From NCBI GenBank assembly GCA_958510825.1, contig OY294046.1, forward strand, positions 47,969,794-48,033,793: a DNA stretch of 64,000 nt, in the 5' to 3' direction. The position numbers and the translations under genes are program-made. The notes beneath the pieces are model-generated. The model saw only the letters and a list, made by a program, of their open reading frames with translations, made no database searches and was not told the origin of the DNA. This document shows, in pieces, positions 43,650-54,959 of the stretch. Each line of letters begins with the position of its first letter. Position 1 is the first letter of the stretch. This DNA comes from Brachypterus glaber. Its lineage: Eukaryota; Arthropoda; Insecta; Coleoptera; Kateretidae.

Positions 43650-44170
43650 TTTCATTATATGTAGTTAATTATCCCATTAATACATTATTTTTTATCTTTT
43701 TCAATAAGAATAATCAGGGGTATTTTTTCTAAAACTATTATTATATTTGAAAATTTCAAAATACCTTCACCTAATTAAAAACTATCAAGTTGCATGCATT
43801 GTTTTTTTATAATAATTAATAATATATAAAAAGGCGAGGTCTAGAATAATTGACTGTTCTTTGTGATTAAAAAGATAAACACCATCCATAATAATTATTA
43901 CAGATTAAACTAAAAATAGAAGTAATTAGTAAGTAGTAATAATATTAAATTATTAATAATACAAATTAATCTTGATTTCGTAACTACTGGAGTTTTTGAC
44001 CAATATATATATTCTTTACTTTGAATATATTCAAAGTAAAGAAGAAAGTTCAAAAATTATAAGGTTTACAGACATTTTTTAGACGTTTTATGAAATTCTA
44101 AATCCGAAAATGCTAAAAAAAAACAGCAGCTTTTTTCTTGACCTTTTGCAAAATCATTCGCATATACTGT
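43650..44170. other. AT-rich sequence, no feature seen
   Basis: One perfect inverted pair (ATATTCTTTACTTTGAATATA region, 44008-44045); otherwise nothing. Confidence 0.4.
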
Positions 44171-44174
44171 TGTT

Positions 44175-44186
44175 ATGATAGCTAAT
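44175..44186. repeat. LINE target-site duplication, left
   Basis: ATGATAGCTAAT, repeated exactly at 45027-45038 right after the TTGTA-rich 3' tail of the LINE. Confidence 0.8.
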
Positions 44187-45026
44187 TACCAATGGGGAAA
44201 ACTCCATCCATTTTCCAGGCGGAAACATACGCCATAAAAATTTGTGCTCAAGAATGCCTGAATAAGGGCAAAAGAGGGCAAAAAATATGCATATTCTCGG
44301 ATAGCCAAGCAGTTTTAAAGGCACTAAACTAATGTACATTTGGGTCAAAGCTTGCCTGGGAATGCTACGAAACCCTCAAAGAACTGGCAGAAACCAACAA
44401 GGTTTCCTTGATGTGGGTGCCAGGACACGAGGGTGTTGAGGGCAATGAGGCTGCGGACTCTCTCGCGAGAGAGGGAGCATGCGCTCAATTTATTGGCCCT
44501 GAACCTTTCTGTGGCTTTAAAAAAAGCCATTAGGTAGAGGCAATTAAGATATGGGAAACCAAAATCAAAACTCCATATTGGAAAGACCAAAACTTAAGAC
44601 GGGCCAAAATATTCATAAAATATGAACCTAAACGAACAAAAAAATTACTTGATCTCAGCAAGGTGGACCTAAAGACCTATACAGGGCTGTAAACCGGACA
44701 CTGCCCTTTAAGATATCATCTTAAAAAAATGGGAAAGTCTGAAATCGACATTTGCCGTCTATGCTCAGAAGCACCAGAAACGGCCAAACACATTATGTGC
44801 TTCTGCAAAGCCATTGCTCGCAAAAGGCTACAATATCTAGAACAGGTATACCCAAGACCTGCAGATATATCCCAAGTAGCCCCCAAAAAACTCTTAGGCT
44901 TCTTTGAAAGCCTTAAGTTTGATGTGGACTAAATTGCAAAGGGGATTCACAATAGATTTCATTGGTCGCAGTGATTTGAAAGGCAGTACCATGCCTCACA
45001 ACCCCACTTATATTGTATTGTATTGT
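44187..45026 (+). mobile_element. 5'-truncated non-LTR retrotransposon (RNase H end)
   Basis: An 840-bp 3' fragment of a LINE, bounded by a 12-bp target-site duplication and ending in TATTGTATTGTATTGT, a short tandem tail typical of Jockey/I-type LINEs. It preserves the RNase H domain and C-terminal zinc knuckle described in the next entry. The 5' truncation removed endonuclease and reverse transcriptase. Confidence 0.85.
44192..44932 (+). pseudogene. LINE RNase H and C-terminal zinc-knuckle remnant
   Basis: One reading frame holds PSIFQAETYAIKICAQ (catalytic E), IFSDSQAVLKAL (catalytic D), and WVPGHEGVEGNEAADSLARE (the H and final D of RNase H). It continues with the GHCPLRYHLKKMGKS region and a Cys/His cluster (ICRLCSEAPETAKHIMCFC). 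In-frame stops follow KALN, FKKSH and KTYTGL, so it is dead although the frame is unshifted. RNase H removes the RNA strand after target-primed reverse transcription. The clade is Jockey/I-like, not resolved further. Confidence 0.85.
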
Positions 45027-45038
45027 ATGATAGCTAAT
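45027..45038. repeat. LINE target-site duplication, right
   Basis: Second copy of ATGATAGCTAAT. The following 45040-45690 holds CCCGGG/AATCCC words (45125-45235) and no gene. Confidence 0.8.
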
Positions 45039-45700
45039 ATGTAATTGGTTGTATCAACTGCGTATGCGAAATATTTTTGCGAATGGTCAAGAAAAGAATG
45101 GATCACCTGGTGGGTATATTCCAGGGGGTTCAATCCCGGGATTAGAAAGGGGCTAATCCCTAGATTTTTGAATTTGATATTAAATAAGGTTAAGGGATCC
45201 CGGGAACGTAAATTTTCATTCCCACAACCCCAGGATTAAAATTTCCTTTCGAGATTGGAAGTTCGGCATTTCACCCAAAAAAAGTCTTGCTGGAGAGCAA
45301 AAACTTATATGACCGATTCTGACAAATTATGTTGGCCATGAAAGTTTAATATTTAAATTGTTTTCCTTGTTTTTTTCCTAAATTGCATGTTAAAAATTAA
45401 CATTTTATTTTTAAATCTAGGCTAGAAAAAAAAAACAATTAAAAATAAATTTGTTCAATTAATTTTATTATGTGTTCACTTCCTAATATGTGAAGGCCAA
45501 ATATTTGATAAATTTAATAAGCTTTTCTAAATAAACAAATTTCAATGCAAAATAAACAGGTTGGTTCATTCACCTGAGAAAGGGTACTACCCTTGTAAAA
45601 CAAGGGTACTACTATCTAATTTTATGGATTTGTCCTTCCTTGAACCACATAATCGAAATATACTACGCTCCTCTCGCTAGCTTCATGATTTCCTAATACT

Positions 45701-45892
45701 TATAGGGCCCGCATTTAAAAGGAATTAGAAGGGCCCGCTTTGATTTTTAAGTAAATGTCCCCTAAAAATTATTTGATTTTATAGCAAACTGCCTACTTAT
45801 AGGGCCCGCATTTAAAAGGAATTAGAAGGGCCCGCTTTGATTTTTAAGTAAATGTACCCTAAAAATTATTTGATTTTATAGCAAACTGCCTG
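45701..45892. repeat. 97-bp tandem duplication
   Basis: TATAGGGCCCGCATTTAAAA to AGCAAACTGCCTAC occurs twice at a 97-bp period with one base difference (45701 and 45798). Each unit contains two GGGCCCGC motifs. Confidence 0.9.
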
Positions 45893-45982
45893 CATAAAAA
45901 AAAGAAATAGGAAGGATCTCTTTTAATTTCCTAGAAAAAAAATCCTAAAAAATGAAAGGGGATAAAATAGACTTTTTAGAGA

Positions 45983-45985
<3 letters not shown>

Positions 45986-46041
<56 letters not shown>
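45986..46041. repeat. (GA)n microsatellite
   Basis: About 27 GA repeats. Beyond it, 46045-47575 is AT-rich with no feature I can support. Confidence 0.95.
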
Positions 46042-46044
<3 letters not shown>

Positions 46045-47576
46045 TAGAAAAGTAATTGCTTTGCGGCCTCCTTTAACCATTTTGTAGGATCCCTTTGAAG
46101 GTTTTGCGGGCCCCGAGGACCTTGCTGGACAGGGCCCGCACCCATTCCGTCAATGCTTTTTTTTTTCGGGATAGCTAATAGTTATATATTGACACCCCAC
46201 GGTGTGTTGTGGGTTTATATCAAAAGGTCTGTCACCTCAAAATTATTTTTTAGAAGATGTTTTAAATCAACTTAGGCGTAGCATTTTCTTTAAATCTAGC
46301 CTGCCGTTATATACAGGAATTTTCTAAATTCATGGCCAAAACCCTAGAAAGTGAAATTGCTCCAAATAGTTATTTCTATCGTTTTTTAGCCTTTCTAGAA
46401 ACTGTACTAATTGATGGTGCTAAAATCGTTTTTCTATTAAAACAAATAAACTGCAAATGTTAGTTCAAAAATCGTAATTCAAGAAACTAATTTTAAAACG
46501 TTGTTTTTACTAAAAACTGATGTTTTTATAAATATCTAAGTTTTTGCTTTTTTAAGTACTTTTTAAAATGGATTTAAATTTTGTAGGTATGTACCTATTA
46601 ATTTTTCACAAAAAAAGTATTGTTTTCGTTTATTGAGTTTAGAAAGGGAAGTCATAAATGTTGCTTTTTTGTATTACTAAGCAAAAAGTTTCAGATTAGG
46701 CAGAGTTAAGCAACTTTATACACTTGGTTGAGAAGATTAAAGTGTTAACTAAAGATTAAATTTGTTGCGAATATAACCCGCCCCCCCATCCACCCTAAAC
46801 ATACAAAATGTCAGTTTTAGGTCATTTTGCAGTGAAAAAAATAAGTAAAAAAATTATAAAAAATTATAAGGGGCTATCCTATTATTAATTAATTTAAAAA
46901 AATCCGCCTGTGTGCCTTGTAACTCTAACAGTGTCAGTGGTAAGTAACTATCGCATACTCAAAACTTTTTAAAATGATTATTTTTTAACGTTTTTATCAA
47001 CCAATAATCATTTAACAATATTTCTGGCAACGTGTTTATTCCTGTCCAATCATATTATAGCTATATTGGGAATTTTCTACTGTAGAAAATTCTAGTGAGA
47101 ATCCTCGTTCTCTTTTACAACAAGATTTCATACTTAAAACTAACTAAAATTAGTTAAGCAGTTAATAATTAAATGTTAATATATTACTATTTATAATTAT
47201 TGTTATTAATTTATTATTTACCAAAAAATACCTCAAAATATTCTTTTTATAAAATGTAATGACAGTTTTTATAGGTTGACTTTTATGAACATGTTTGCAA
47301 GCCTAGCGCAGTACCGCTCTAGTCAGTACTGCAGTAAGTGACTAAACTATTGACAGAACTATAATTTGCAATTTAAAAATTGACAAAAAGGTTTTAGTTT
47401 ATCAGTTGAGAATATAATTAAATTAACCAAACCAAAGAATATGCCCGTAAAAATATTAAGATAAGTAATAAAACAATTTATATCAATTTGTAATGAAAAA
47501 AATATAAAAGTTGGTTTGACATATTATAAATCGTTGAAAAATAATCTTCCGAATTACGCATGATTCTTCGAATTAT

Positions 47577-47715
47577 CGGGAAAAATCACAATTTTCATTC
47601 AAATTTGCTGTCAAAGGAAATAATTACTCCAGGGGCATCGACCCTGCAGGGGCCACGGCCCGGTCGTAATTATTTCCAGACAGCAAATTTTCATGAAAAC
47701 AGCGAATTTTTCCCG
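47577..47715. mobile_element. hairpin MITE, CGGGAAAAATC ends
   Basis: Inverted arms of about 60 bp (AAATTTGCTGTC, AAATAATTAC and complements) meet at a GC-rich centre CGACCCTGCAGGGGCCACGGCC. Frames crossing it are not conserved. Confidence 0.7.
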
Positions 47716-47813
47716 CTTAATTCTCAGCCTCTTATATATGAAAATCTACTTCTCAAAAAGTGACCTCTTATTTTTTTTGCTTTTACCTTCCTCTAAATGT
47801 TTTTCTTTTACAG

Positions 47814-47998
47814 AATCTTCGGTCCAGAACGAAATAACTACCCCTCTCTACGGGTTTATTAATGCGGGTTTATTTATACCTATCCTAGCAGATTTGGGGG
47901 CCACGGATTTTTCAGAGTTTGGATTGTGTACACTACATGTAGATGCTTTCGATTTGTGCGGTAATAAGCAGCTGCAGCTTCAATTATTCCTTATTTGA
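47814..47998 (+). CDS. possible unidentified terminal exon
   Basis: A strong pyrimidine tract (TTTTTCTTTTACAG) ends at 47813. The frame from 47814 (one leading AA completing a codon, phase 1) reads SSVQNEITTPLYGFINAG, LFIPILADLGATDFSEFG, LCTLHVDAFDLCGNKQ and ends at a TGA (47996-47998). An AATAAA lies 43 bases later at 48041. Base composition is more balanced than the surroundings. I do not recognise the protein. The antisense strand is also open over much of the same interval, and no upstream exon is identified, so this could be a host exon, a transposon relic or chance. Confidence 0.3.
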
Positions 47999-48049
47999 TA
48001 TTAGGATCGTTGACTTACATTCTTTTTGAAATTGAAATTGAATAAAAGT

Positions 48050-49430
48050 AAAAAAAGTAGGTAATTACTTTTAAGTCACATGTTTTGACAAAGATTCTTA
48101 AAAAAAATCGCTGAGGGGTAAACAGATGAGGATTTCAGATTGAAGTAAATCTTGGAGGTTATGTCTCGAGGAAATCCAAGTTAATCTCATCTTTACGTGA
48201 TAATCTTAAAGGAAATTCCTAGGAAATCTTTACCCACTAGAAGAAATTTAGGTGTACATTTTTTTCAGCGGTTTACTCCTTGAAAATCATCATATTATCA
48301 AAGAAATTATTTTCATTTGAAGATACTGCAGTTAAGCTTAGAACGAAAGACCTATTTTTTAATAGGACAGTTAGTTGCTACTTTAAACCTTGCCTATTCC
48401 TATCATGAGTAAGCAGAAAATTAAAATAATGTAAACTAATTTTAATAAATTAAAATATCTCTTGGGCAATTATTATCTGTATTTGTTAGTATCCCCACTT
48501 ACGTAATATAATATTACCTATTATTTATAATTAATTTAATATAAAATGTTAATTTTTCCATATAACAAGTACCTAATAAATTCATACAAATGTAAGATCA
48601 TACGTGACCAAGAACTTGTACAGAACCATTCGAAGGTCGCCAGTAAACGACTTTGGATTCCAATAATTTTAATTTTTAGTTTAAAAATGTTTTTTTACTC
48701 TTCGTAGGTCTCAAACCAGATATTCGCATAGGTCTTTCTACACATAAAGGTTTATTCATTAGGTACCTACACTTTAAGTCCGAAAAATAATAATTTAGAA
48801 ATATGCTTAAAAGTATAATAATATGAAGTGTTTTTCTTTAAATAAAAAAAAATTAAAAAATTTTAAGCTTCTTCAGAAATTTGAGGCTTCATAGAGACAA
48901 ACTAAAAACTGAAATAGGACTCAAAAAGATATCATAAGTTTCAGTGCTTTGATTCTCAATGTAAGGCCCGCATGACCCCAGTATTTTATTAAGAAATCGA
49001 CTTGTAAATTTCGAAACCTCGTATCTCAAAAAAAAATCAGTTTTCGGTTCCTTGCACTAATTAACTCTGTAGATACCTATAGGTACATGATTAATAATAA
49101 CATATACAAACTTCAATTAACTAATCCAATTAATTTATAATTATAAATTAAAAAAGTTACAAATAAGAATATGTAATTTTTTGATTTTTTGGTTTATTTT
49201 ATTGAACGACTCACTTGAGAATGGATAAATTTATCCGAAACGATCGTCGTGTTTAAATATAAAAATTGTTTTCTAAGACTAGGCCGTTATTTTTTTTATT
49301 TGAAGAATGGTTCTTGAAACGAAGAAGTTCTCAGACTTTAAAAAAGTTACGTTATATTCGAGTAATAAATTCAGTAATAAATTCAGTACTATAAAACTTG
49401 CAAAAACAACATATTATTCATTTGTCCACG
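48050..49430. other. AT-rich sequence, no gene seen
   Basis: No repeats with defined ends. Weak words only (AAGATTCTTAAA, GGAAATCCAAG around 48090-48240). Confidence 0.35.
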
Positions 49431-50140
49431 GATTGATTGATTGATTGATTGATGAAGAGAAACAAGATGAGGATTCGTACCTCAAACACTGCAGCCACCT
49501 TCGGGTATATTGTGTTGTTCTTGGGTCTCTTGCTAGTCAAATAGCTTCGTTTCCTTTATCAGGCTTACTAGGCTGTTTACTAGATTTGCATTGGAGAACA
49601 TAGCTTCTGGGTTACCCTTTCCCGGTTGCCGGTGTCTCCAGCGATGTAGAGCCACGCAGTCCACGGAAAAGTCATGTGCAGGGCCGTAGCGAAGAAGATT
49701 TAGTGGAGGGGGAGAAGGTAAAAAAAACAAATTTTTTAGTCTAAAATTACTTTTATCCCTTTGACAAAAAAGTTGACGACTAAGAAAAAAACGTTCCCAC
49801 TACTGCTAAAGTTACAACTTTCATAGTTTTGACCCTAAAATTTGCAATTCGAATTTCAAGATCCACTACTGCTAAAATTACCTACAAGTTTTTTCTTCGA
49901 TGAAAAAGTTGATGACTAAAAAAAAAACATTTTAACTTAGTATGTATGTTAGTAGTAGTTGCAACTACTACATGTAGTAGCAATACTGATAAAATTACAA
50001 CTTTTATATTTTTAACCGATGAAATTTACTTTTTCGAATTTTAAGGTAGGTGGAGGAAGGCTCACTCATCCCCCTATAACTACAGCCCTGGTCATGTGTT
50101 TTTTTCAGGTCGACAAAGGGCATTACAGATCTCTCTATTT
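49431..50140 (-). pseudogene. possible LINE fragment with reverse-transcriptase-like motif
   Basis: After removing the hAT-like insertion (49679-50090), a minus-strand frame reads MPFVDLKKTHDFSVDCVALH then RWRHRQPGKGNPEAMF, ending in TAG at 49533. FVDLKK-HD resembles the catalytic motif A of LINE reverse transcriptases (FVDLKKAHDSVPR type). The minus-strand 3' end carries (TCAA)n at 49431-49452, like a LINE tail. The match is short, so identification is tentative. Confidence 0.35.
49679..50090. mobile_element. hAT-like MITE with exact 8-bp duplication
   Basis: Starts CAGGGCCGTAGCGAAG and ends CTACAGCCCTG, bounded by perfect GTCATGTG on both sides (49671-49678 and 50091-50098). Eight-base duplications and CAGGG/CCCTG ends are hAT hallmarks. 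The 412-bp interior is non-coding. Its left 115 bp is homologous to part of the satellite monomer at 62218 onward. Confidence 0.87.
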
Positions 50141-50147
50141 CTTCGTA

Positions 50148-50270
50148 ACGTCCGTTACGTAACATTTCCCTAGACCCCCTCCCCCCCTGTCACGAACTGT
50201 CAAATTTTCTGTGGCCCCTCCCCCCCAGGAGCGTTACGTAAAATATAGACATCCCCTTACATTGGCCAGT
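50148..50270. mobile_element. MITE-like sequence, CGTTACGTAA ends
   Basis: CGTTACGTAAC near 50153 and GAGCGTTACGTAAA near 50240 bracket C-rich sequence resembling, inverted, the Harbinger-like MITE at 22906. The ends are not clean. Confidence 0.4.
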
Positions 50271-51016
50271 ATTTTGGTAAAATTGAAAGGGCAGCGAAGA
50301 GAAAACTGTGCGACACGAAGCACTGTATCCTCACTGTTAATTTAATGTCCAGCCACGACCAAATGGTGATTGTAAGGTTGTTATTATTTTAATTTGCAAT
50401 ATTTTAATTAAGCGCGTCAATATGATTTCATTGCCTACTATATTCAAACTAGAATGCATTGCTACAAACAATCAGAGCAAAACAGTAAAAAAGTTAATTA
50501 ATTTTTCAGCTGTATAAGGCCTGTTTTGAATTAATGACACGTTTCTATGTACTGAATAGCACATTAACGTGTATTAATAATAGCCTATTCTTATTACCAA
50601 CATATGTAAACAAGTGATAATGTACCTATTATCTATTTACATGCATCTTTAAAGATTTCCTCCTAAAGGTGTTCAAGATTTTGTCAGCGGTTTACCCCTC
50701 GAAATGGGCAGTTTTCCAAAAATGGATACCCACTAAAAATTACTTATAAAAAACGCTACATTCGTAGCCTTCTTTATATTTTCCCAAGGGTCTACACTTT
50801 TCCAGTCATTTCCTAGGTAATTTGTGTATCATTTACAGATTAATACAATAAAAACAAAATAAATTACAGATTATTACAATAAAAACAAAATAAATTATCG
50901 TCTTAATAATATCCGGGATCGAAGATACAATTAAACGGAAGTAGGACTTTTAAACTTAGTATTGACATTGAATCATGTTACATGATTCATGTATGAGACA
51001 GTAGGTACCGGACGGT

Positions 51017-51902
51017 CAAGGCCGTATCCAGGGGGGGCCCGGGGGGGCCGCCCCCCCCCCCGAAATCCTAAAATTTTATACGAAAATCTAAAAAATTTTA
51101 AAGCTTCTCCGGGACCCGGCTTCAGGGCCCGGCGTTGATAGTTTCTTTTGGTTTATAATAAATAGTTTATACTTTATTTTTACTTTTTACTATAAAATTT
51201 CTAAAAAAAATTCGCCTACAGCGCTATAGTTCTTTTACTCCCCCAGAAAGACAAGGGCACAAAGCGATCAAATATGCAGTGTCTTTTCCAAGTGGACCAT
51301 TCACCTTCAAGTAATAATTTTCGCCTGCGGCTCTAGAGTTTTCTTGCATTTAAACTTTAAATACACTTTTAAAATTAAAATAGACTATAACATTTCTAAA
51401 AAAATTCGCCTACAGCGCTATAGCTCTTTTACTACCCCATAAAGATAAGGGCACAAAGCGATCAAATATGCAGGCTCATTCCAAGTGGATCATACACCTT
51501 CAAATTCGTAAAAATTTTCGCCTGCGGCGCTAGACTTTTCTCGCATTTAAACTTTAAATAGTTATACTTCTAAAATTCAAATAGGCTATAAAATTTGTAA
51601 AAAAATCGCCTGCAGCGCTATAGCTTTTATACGTTCTTTTTTATTGGAGTCTATATAACCTTGAAATTTGTCAATATTTTCGCCTAAGGAACTTAGAACT
51701 TAGAACTTATAAGTTCAGCTTGTAAAATTTTTTACCTGCGGTGTAGTTTTACTACATTGAATTTAAAAAAGGCCGGAAATTAACAGAAGTAAAAAAAAAC
51801 ATGAAAAAAAATTCTCCTGCGGCGCAATTTTCATTCTTTTCGAGATTTAGGAAAAAAATATTTTGGGCCCCCCCCCGAAAAAAAATCCTGGATACGCCCT
51901 TG
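51017..51902. mobile_element. hAT-like MITE with internal TTCGCC repeats
   Basis: Ends CAAGGCCGTATCCAGGGGGG and CCTGGATACGCCCTTG, with a perfect 8-bp duplication CGGACGGT at 51009-51016 and 51903-51910. The interior contains five or six degenerate direct blocks around AATTCGCCTACAGCGCTATAG or TTTTCGCCTGCGGCGCTAG, two of them longer duplicates (GGGCACAAAGCGATCAAATA). No transposase; non-autonomous. Confidence 0.88.
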
Positions 51903-52146
51903 CGGACGGTGGTATTAAAAACAGGGGGCAAAGGCAAAGAGCAAAATTAGCACCCATGGCCAAACTGCCACCGCTCAGATAAAATAATTTGAATCATTTA
52001 GTTAAAACTAAAAACTATCTGGAGCTCCCCACTCCAGTTGACGACTAAAAATAAAAATTCTTCAACACACAGTTTTATGAACCTCAAACACTGCTTTTGG
52101 CGCCCTTAGAAATTTTTTAGGAACGCAGTTTTAGACAAGTTTAATA

Positions 52147-52470
52147 ACACTAGCCAACAAGGATTTTGTGATCGGATATTTTCTGGCTTAGTTGAGACTC
52201 ACTGAAGTCCAAACAAGCATTTTTTGTTTCCATCACGTATATTTTTTTAGCTATAAGCCAATCTCATTGGCGCGGAATTTTTTTTCGAATTGTATGCGAA
52301 AATTCAGAATTTTGCCCCTGTTTTTTTCTGATCCACTGTGCGGTTGTTCAAAACCCTTACGTGATGGACAAAAACAGAAGTTATATTCTAAATCAACATA
52401 ACTAAATTACTCAAAATCAGTTTTTAGATTTTAAACAACTTTCAAATGTTGAAAATTTGTTGGCCTGTGT
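52147..52470. mobile_element. ACACAGGCCAACAA element, copy 2
   Basis: Left CACTAGCCAACAAGG and right TTGGCCTGTG with TAA directly flanking both. Interior homologous to 30679-31168 but about 165 bp shorter through internal deletions. Confidence 0.72.
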
Positions 52471-52574
52471 AATTAAACTAAATGGATAAAAAAAATCGTT
52501 GGTGCACCCAGGATTTTTCTTAGGAGATGCTGAGCCAGGGACGCACACAGATAAAAAATCCAAAAAAAAAAAAC

Positions 52575-53165
52575 GGAAAAATATCACGAAGCGTCATGAT
52601 GCGTCCGGACGCGTCAGGTAAAAAAATAGAAATTTTTGAATAAAATTCAGATTTGATTTCATTTGTATATTTTTAGGTTTAAAACAATAAAATAAACCTA
52701 AACAATAGAAACCTACCAAAATATTCAAATTTTTCAATTTTTTTAAATTGCTTGTTATTTTATTTTAGTTTTTTGTTTTTTTTAACAGCCTAATTTGAAG
52801 TTGAAAAAAAACTTTTTTTGTCAATTATGTAACTTTTTATATTGTATTTAAAATCTGAAAAAAAAAACCCCACTCCATTAAAAATTTTTAAGTTACCCCC
52901 TCTCCCGCCTAAGGGTATGGATGAAAAAAAACTGCTTTGATAAAAAGGTGTCCACCTTGATATTGAAGCTTAGCGCCTTATGGTTTCTGAGATATCGACT
53001 TGTAACCGTTTAAATGACCCACCCGGTGTTCAATGTGAAACTTAAATTTAATTTTTTGCGCAAAGTCTCAAACATTTTCAAAAAAATGTATTCAAATCAT
53101 TTAGAAGACACTGTAAGGTTTATAAATATTCAGCTTTCGACGCTTCATGATTTTTTTCCGTTTTT
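52575..53165. mobile_element. copy of the ATCATGAAGCGTCGAA foldback
   Basis: Corresponds to 11250-11615 in one arm and to the opposite arm thereafter: ACGCGTCAGGTAAAAAAAT, CTAAACAATAGAAACCT, GATATCGACTTGTAACCG, then CGACGCTTCATGATTTTTTTCC at the right end (with interruptions). Ends less complete than the nested copy at 10850. Confidence 0.6.
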
Positions 53166-53199
53166 ATGGTGGCAAGCCTAGTCAGCCTTCTAACAGTAT

Positions 53200-53600
53200 C
53201 AATAAATAAAGTCACAAACAAGAGTATAGCCCCAGACTTTTTTACAATATTGGTAATCAACTTTAGCGCCGCAGCCGAGTACTTTTACAGTTTTTCAGGA
53301 CAAGTAGTTTCTGAGAATAGGTAAAGCAAAATATTTTATAAAACTTCAAATTGGTAGGAGAAACCTCTTAAAATACAATTGTGCGTTAACTTAACATGCT
53401 TAGCGTCGCAGTCGAAAATTTTAAGGAATCTTATGTTTTTGCATTTCCCAGAAACCTCTATTAAATATATTAACTAAAATTATAACACCACATTATTGGT
53501 AATCATGTTTAACGCCGCAGGCGAAATTTTTTAGAAATCTTAAGGTTTCACGTTTTCTAGTTTCATGGATCCTATGATTTTATAAAATAATTTTTTTGAA
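53200..53600. repeat. inverted GCCGCAGGCGAAA blocks
   Basis: TTTAGCGCCGCAGCCGAG (53262), TTAGCGTCGCAGTCGAAAA (53399) and TTTAACGCCGCAGGCGAAAT (53508) are three spaced, inverted versions of the TTTTCGCCTGCGGCGCTAG block found at 23.5 kb and 51.0-51.9 kb. Confidence 0.6.
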
Positions 53601-53604
53601 AATC

Positions 53605-54385
53605 TAACAAGCAAAATAGCTAAAAAATTATTTTTAAAAATCAAATTTGAAGGATAAAGATTTTTTTTAAATCCTTTATGTTTGTAAATTTTTGGATACC
53701 AAAGTAAAAAAAATAAAAAGGATCAGGCTATTTGTACGACTGACGTACAAAGCTAAGTGTACGTCCTTTATTCTTATTAGTTGACTTTTAGGGTTTTAAA
53801 GCTTTTAAGGTACATTTTTCGCTAGAATTCTCCCCGTTCCAGTGGAGGCTACACCCCCCCCCCCATTAGCATCAAAAAGTCCAAACAGGCAAAAAGAAAC
53901 ACCTAAACCAAACCTATGTTACGTAGGATGTTTAAATAGCCAGTTCGGTTAAAAAAATACTCCAGTAAAAAAAATAAAAGCAATAGGTATATTTACAACT
54001 AAAAAAGTTATAAACGTTTGACTATAAGAAAAAAAAAGTGGTTTATTGCAAATTTGGCACCGGATGCTACCGTCCGATCCTGATTAATAATTATTGAAAC
54101 ATGTAATAGTGCAAAAGCCTTAAAAGTTGAAGGATATATATTATATGAAAGTTGTAAAAAAATAAATGATTAACTGAGTCACATAATATTATTTTAGAGT
54201 CATCTAATTAAAATTAGATTATTAAAAAATACTGCTGCCAACAAAACGCTACGCAAGCAACACAGATTTTTACCTATGTGGTAGAATCCCTGTAAAAAAA
54301 ATACCCATCAAATATTATCTAAACGTAGGGTCACTTCATCTGGGTTTAATTTGTTCTTCTGTACTTGGTCTGCTGTGCAGTAGTA
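53605..54385. other. AT-rich sequence, no gene seen
   Basis: Nothing supportable apart from a small inverted pair around GTACGACTGACGTAC (53744). Confidence 0.35.
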
Positions 54386-54387
54386 CT

Positions 54388-54956
54388 TCGTCGTTTGTTA
54401 CAAAAGGTAACGTCTTTAAGACATATTTTTTAAGACGCCTTACTGACGCCTTGCACAGGCGAGTTTACAACATAATACCCCCTCCCATTTACGTTGCTAG
54501 GTACGGTCGTATTGATATAAAAAGCGTAATAAGAATTAGAATGAGATATAATTTGTTTGTCAAAAAAGATCTTAAAAAAAATTATTTTTTTTTTGGAAAA
54601 TTAGTTTTTTCAGTTTTTTTTTTTCAAAATTTTTTTTTCGATTTTTTTTGAATTTTTTCATTTTTCGTAAAAAGAAAAAATTAAAAAAAATATTTTTTTT
54701 TGTTTTTCAAAAAAAAGATATTTAAAAAAATGGTGTTTTTTTAATAGTTGATTGTGGTTAATTTATTTTTAGCGATAAGTATCAAAGTTAAGATGTCTTG
54801 TAACGATACTTAAAAGACATCTTATTGACATCAAATCAGATATCTTTTAAACATCCCTAAAAAGAAGTCCATAAGATATCCTTTTTATGTCTTTAGGCGT
54901 CCAGACATAATTAAGATATAAAAAAGACGTCTTAAAGATATTATGTGCTGTCTGGG
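54388..54956. mobile_element. CCCAGACAGCAC element, left-truncated copy
   Basis: Homologous to 37303-37860, ending TGTGCTGTCTGGG followed by TA. The left subterminal GACGTCTT series and left terminus are missing. Confidence 0.75.
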
Positions 54957-54959
54957 TAT

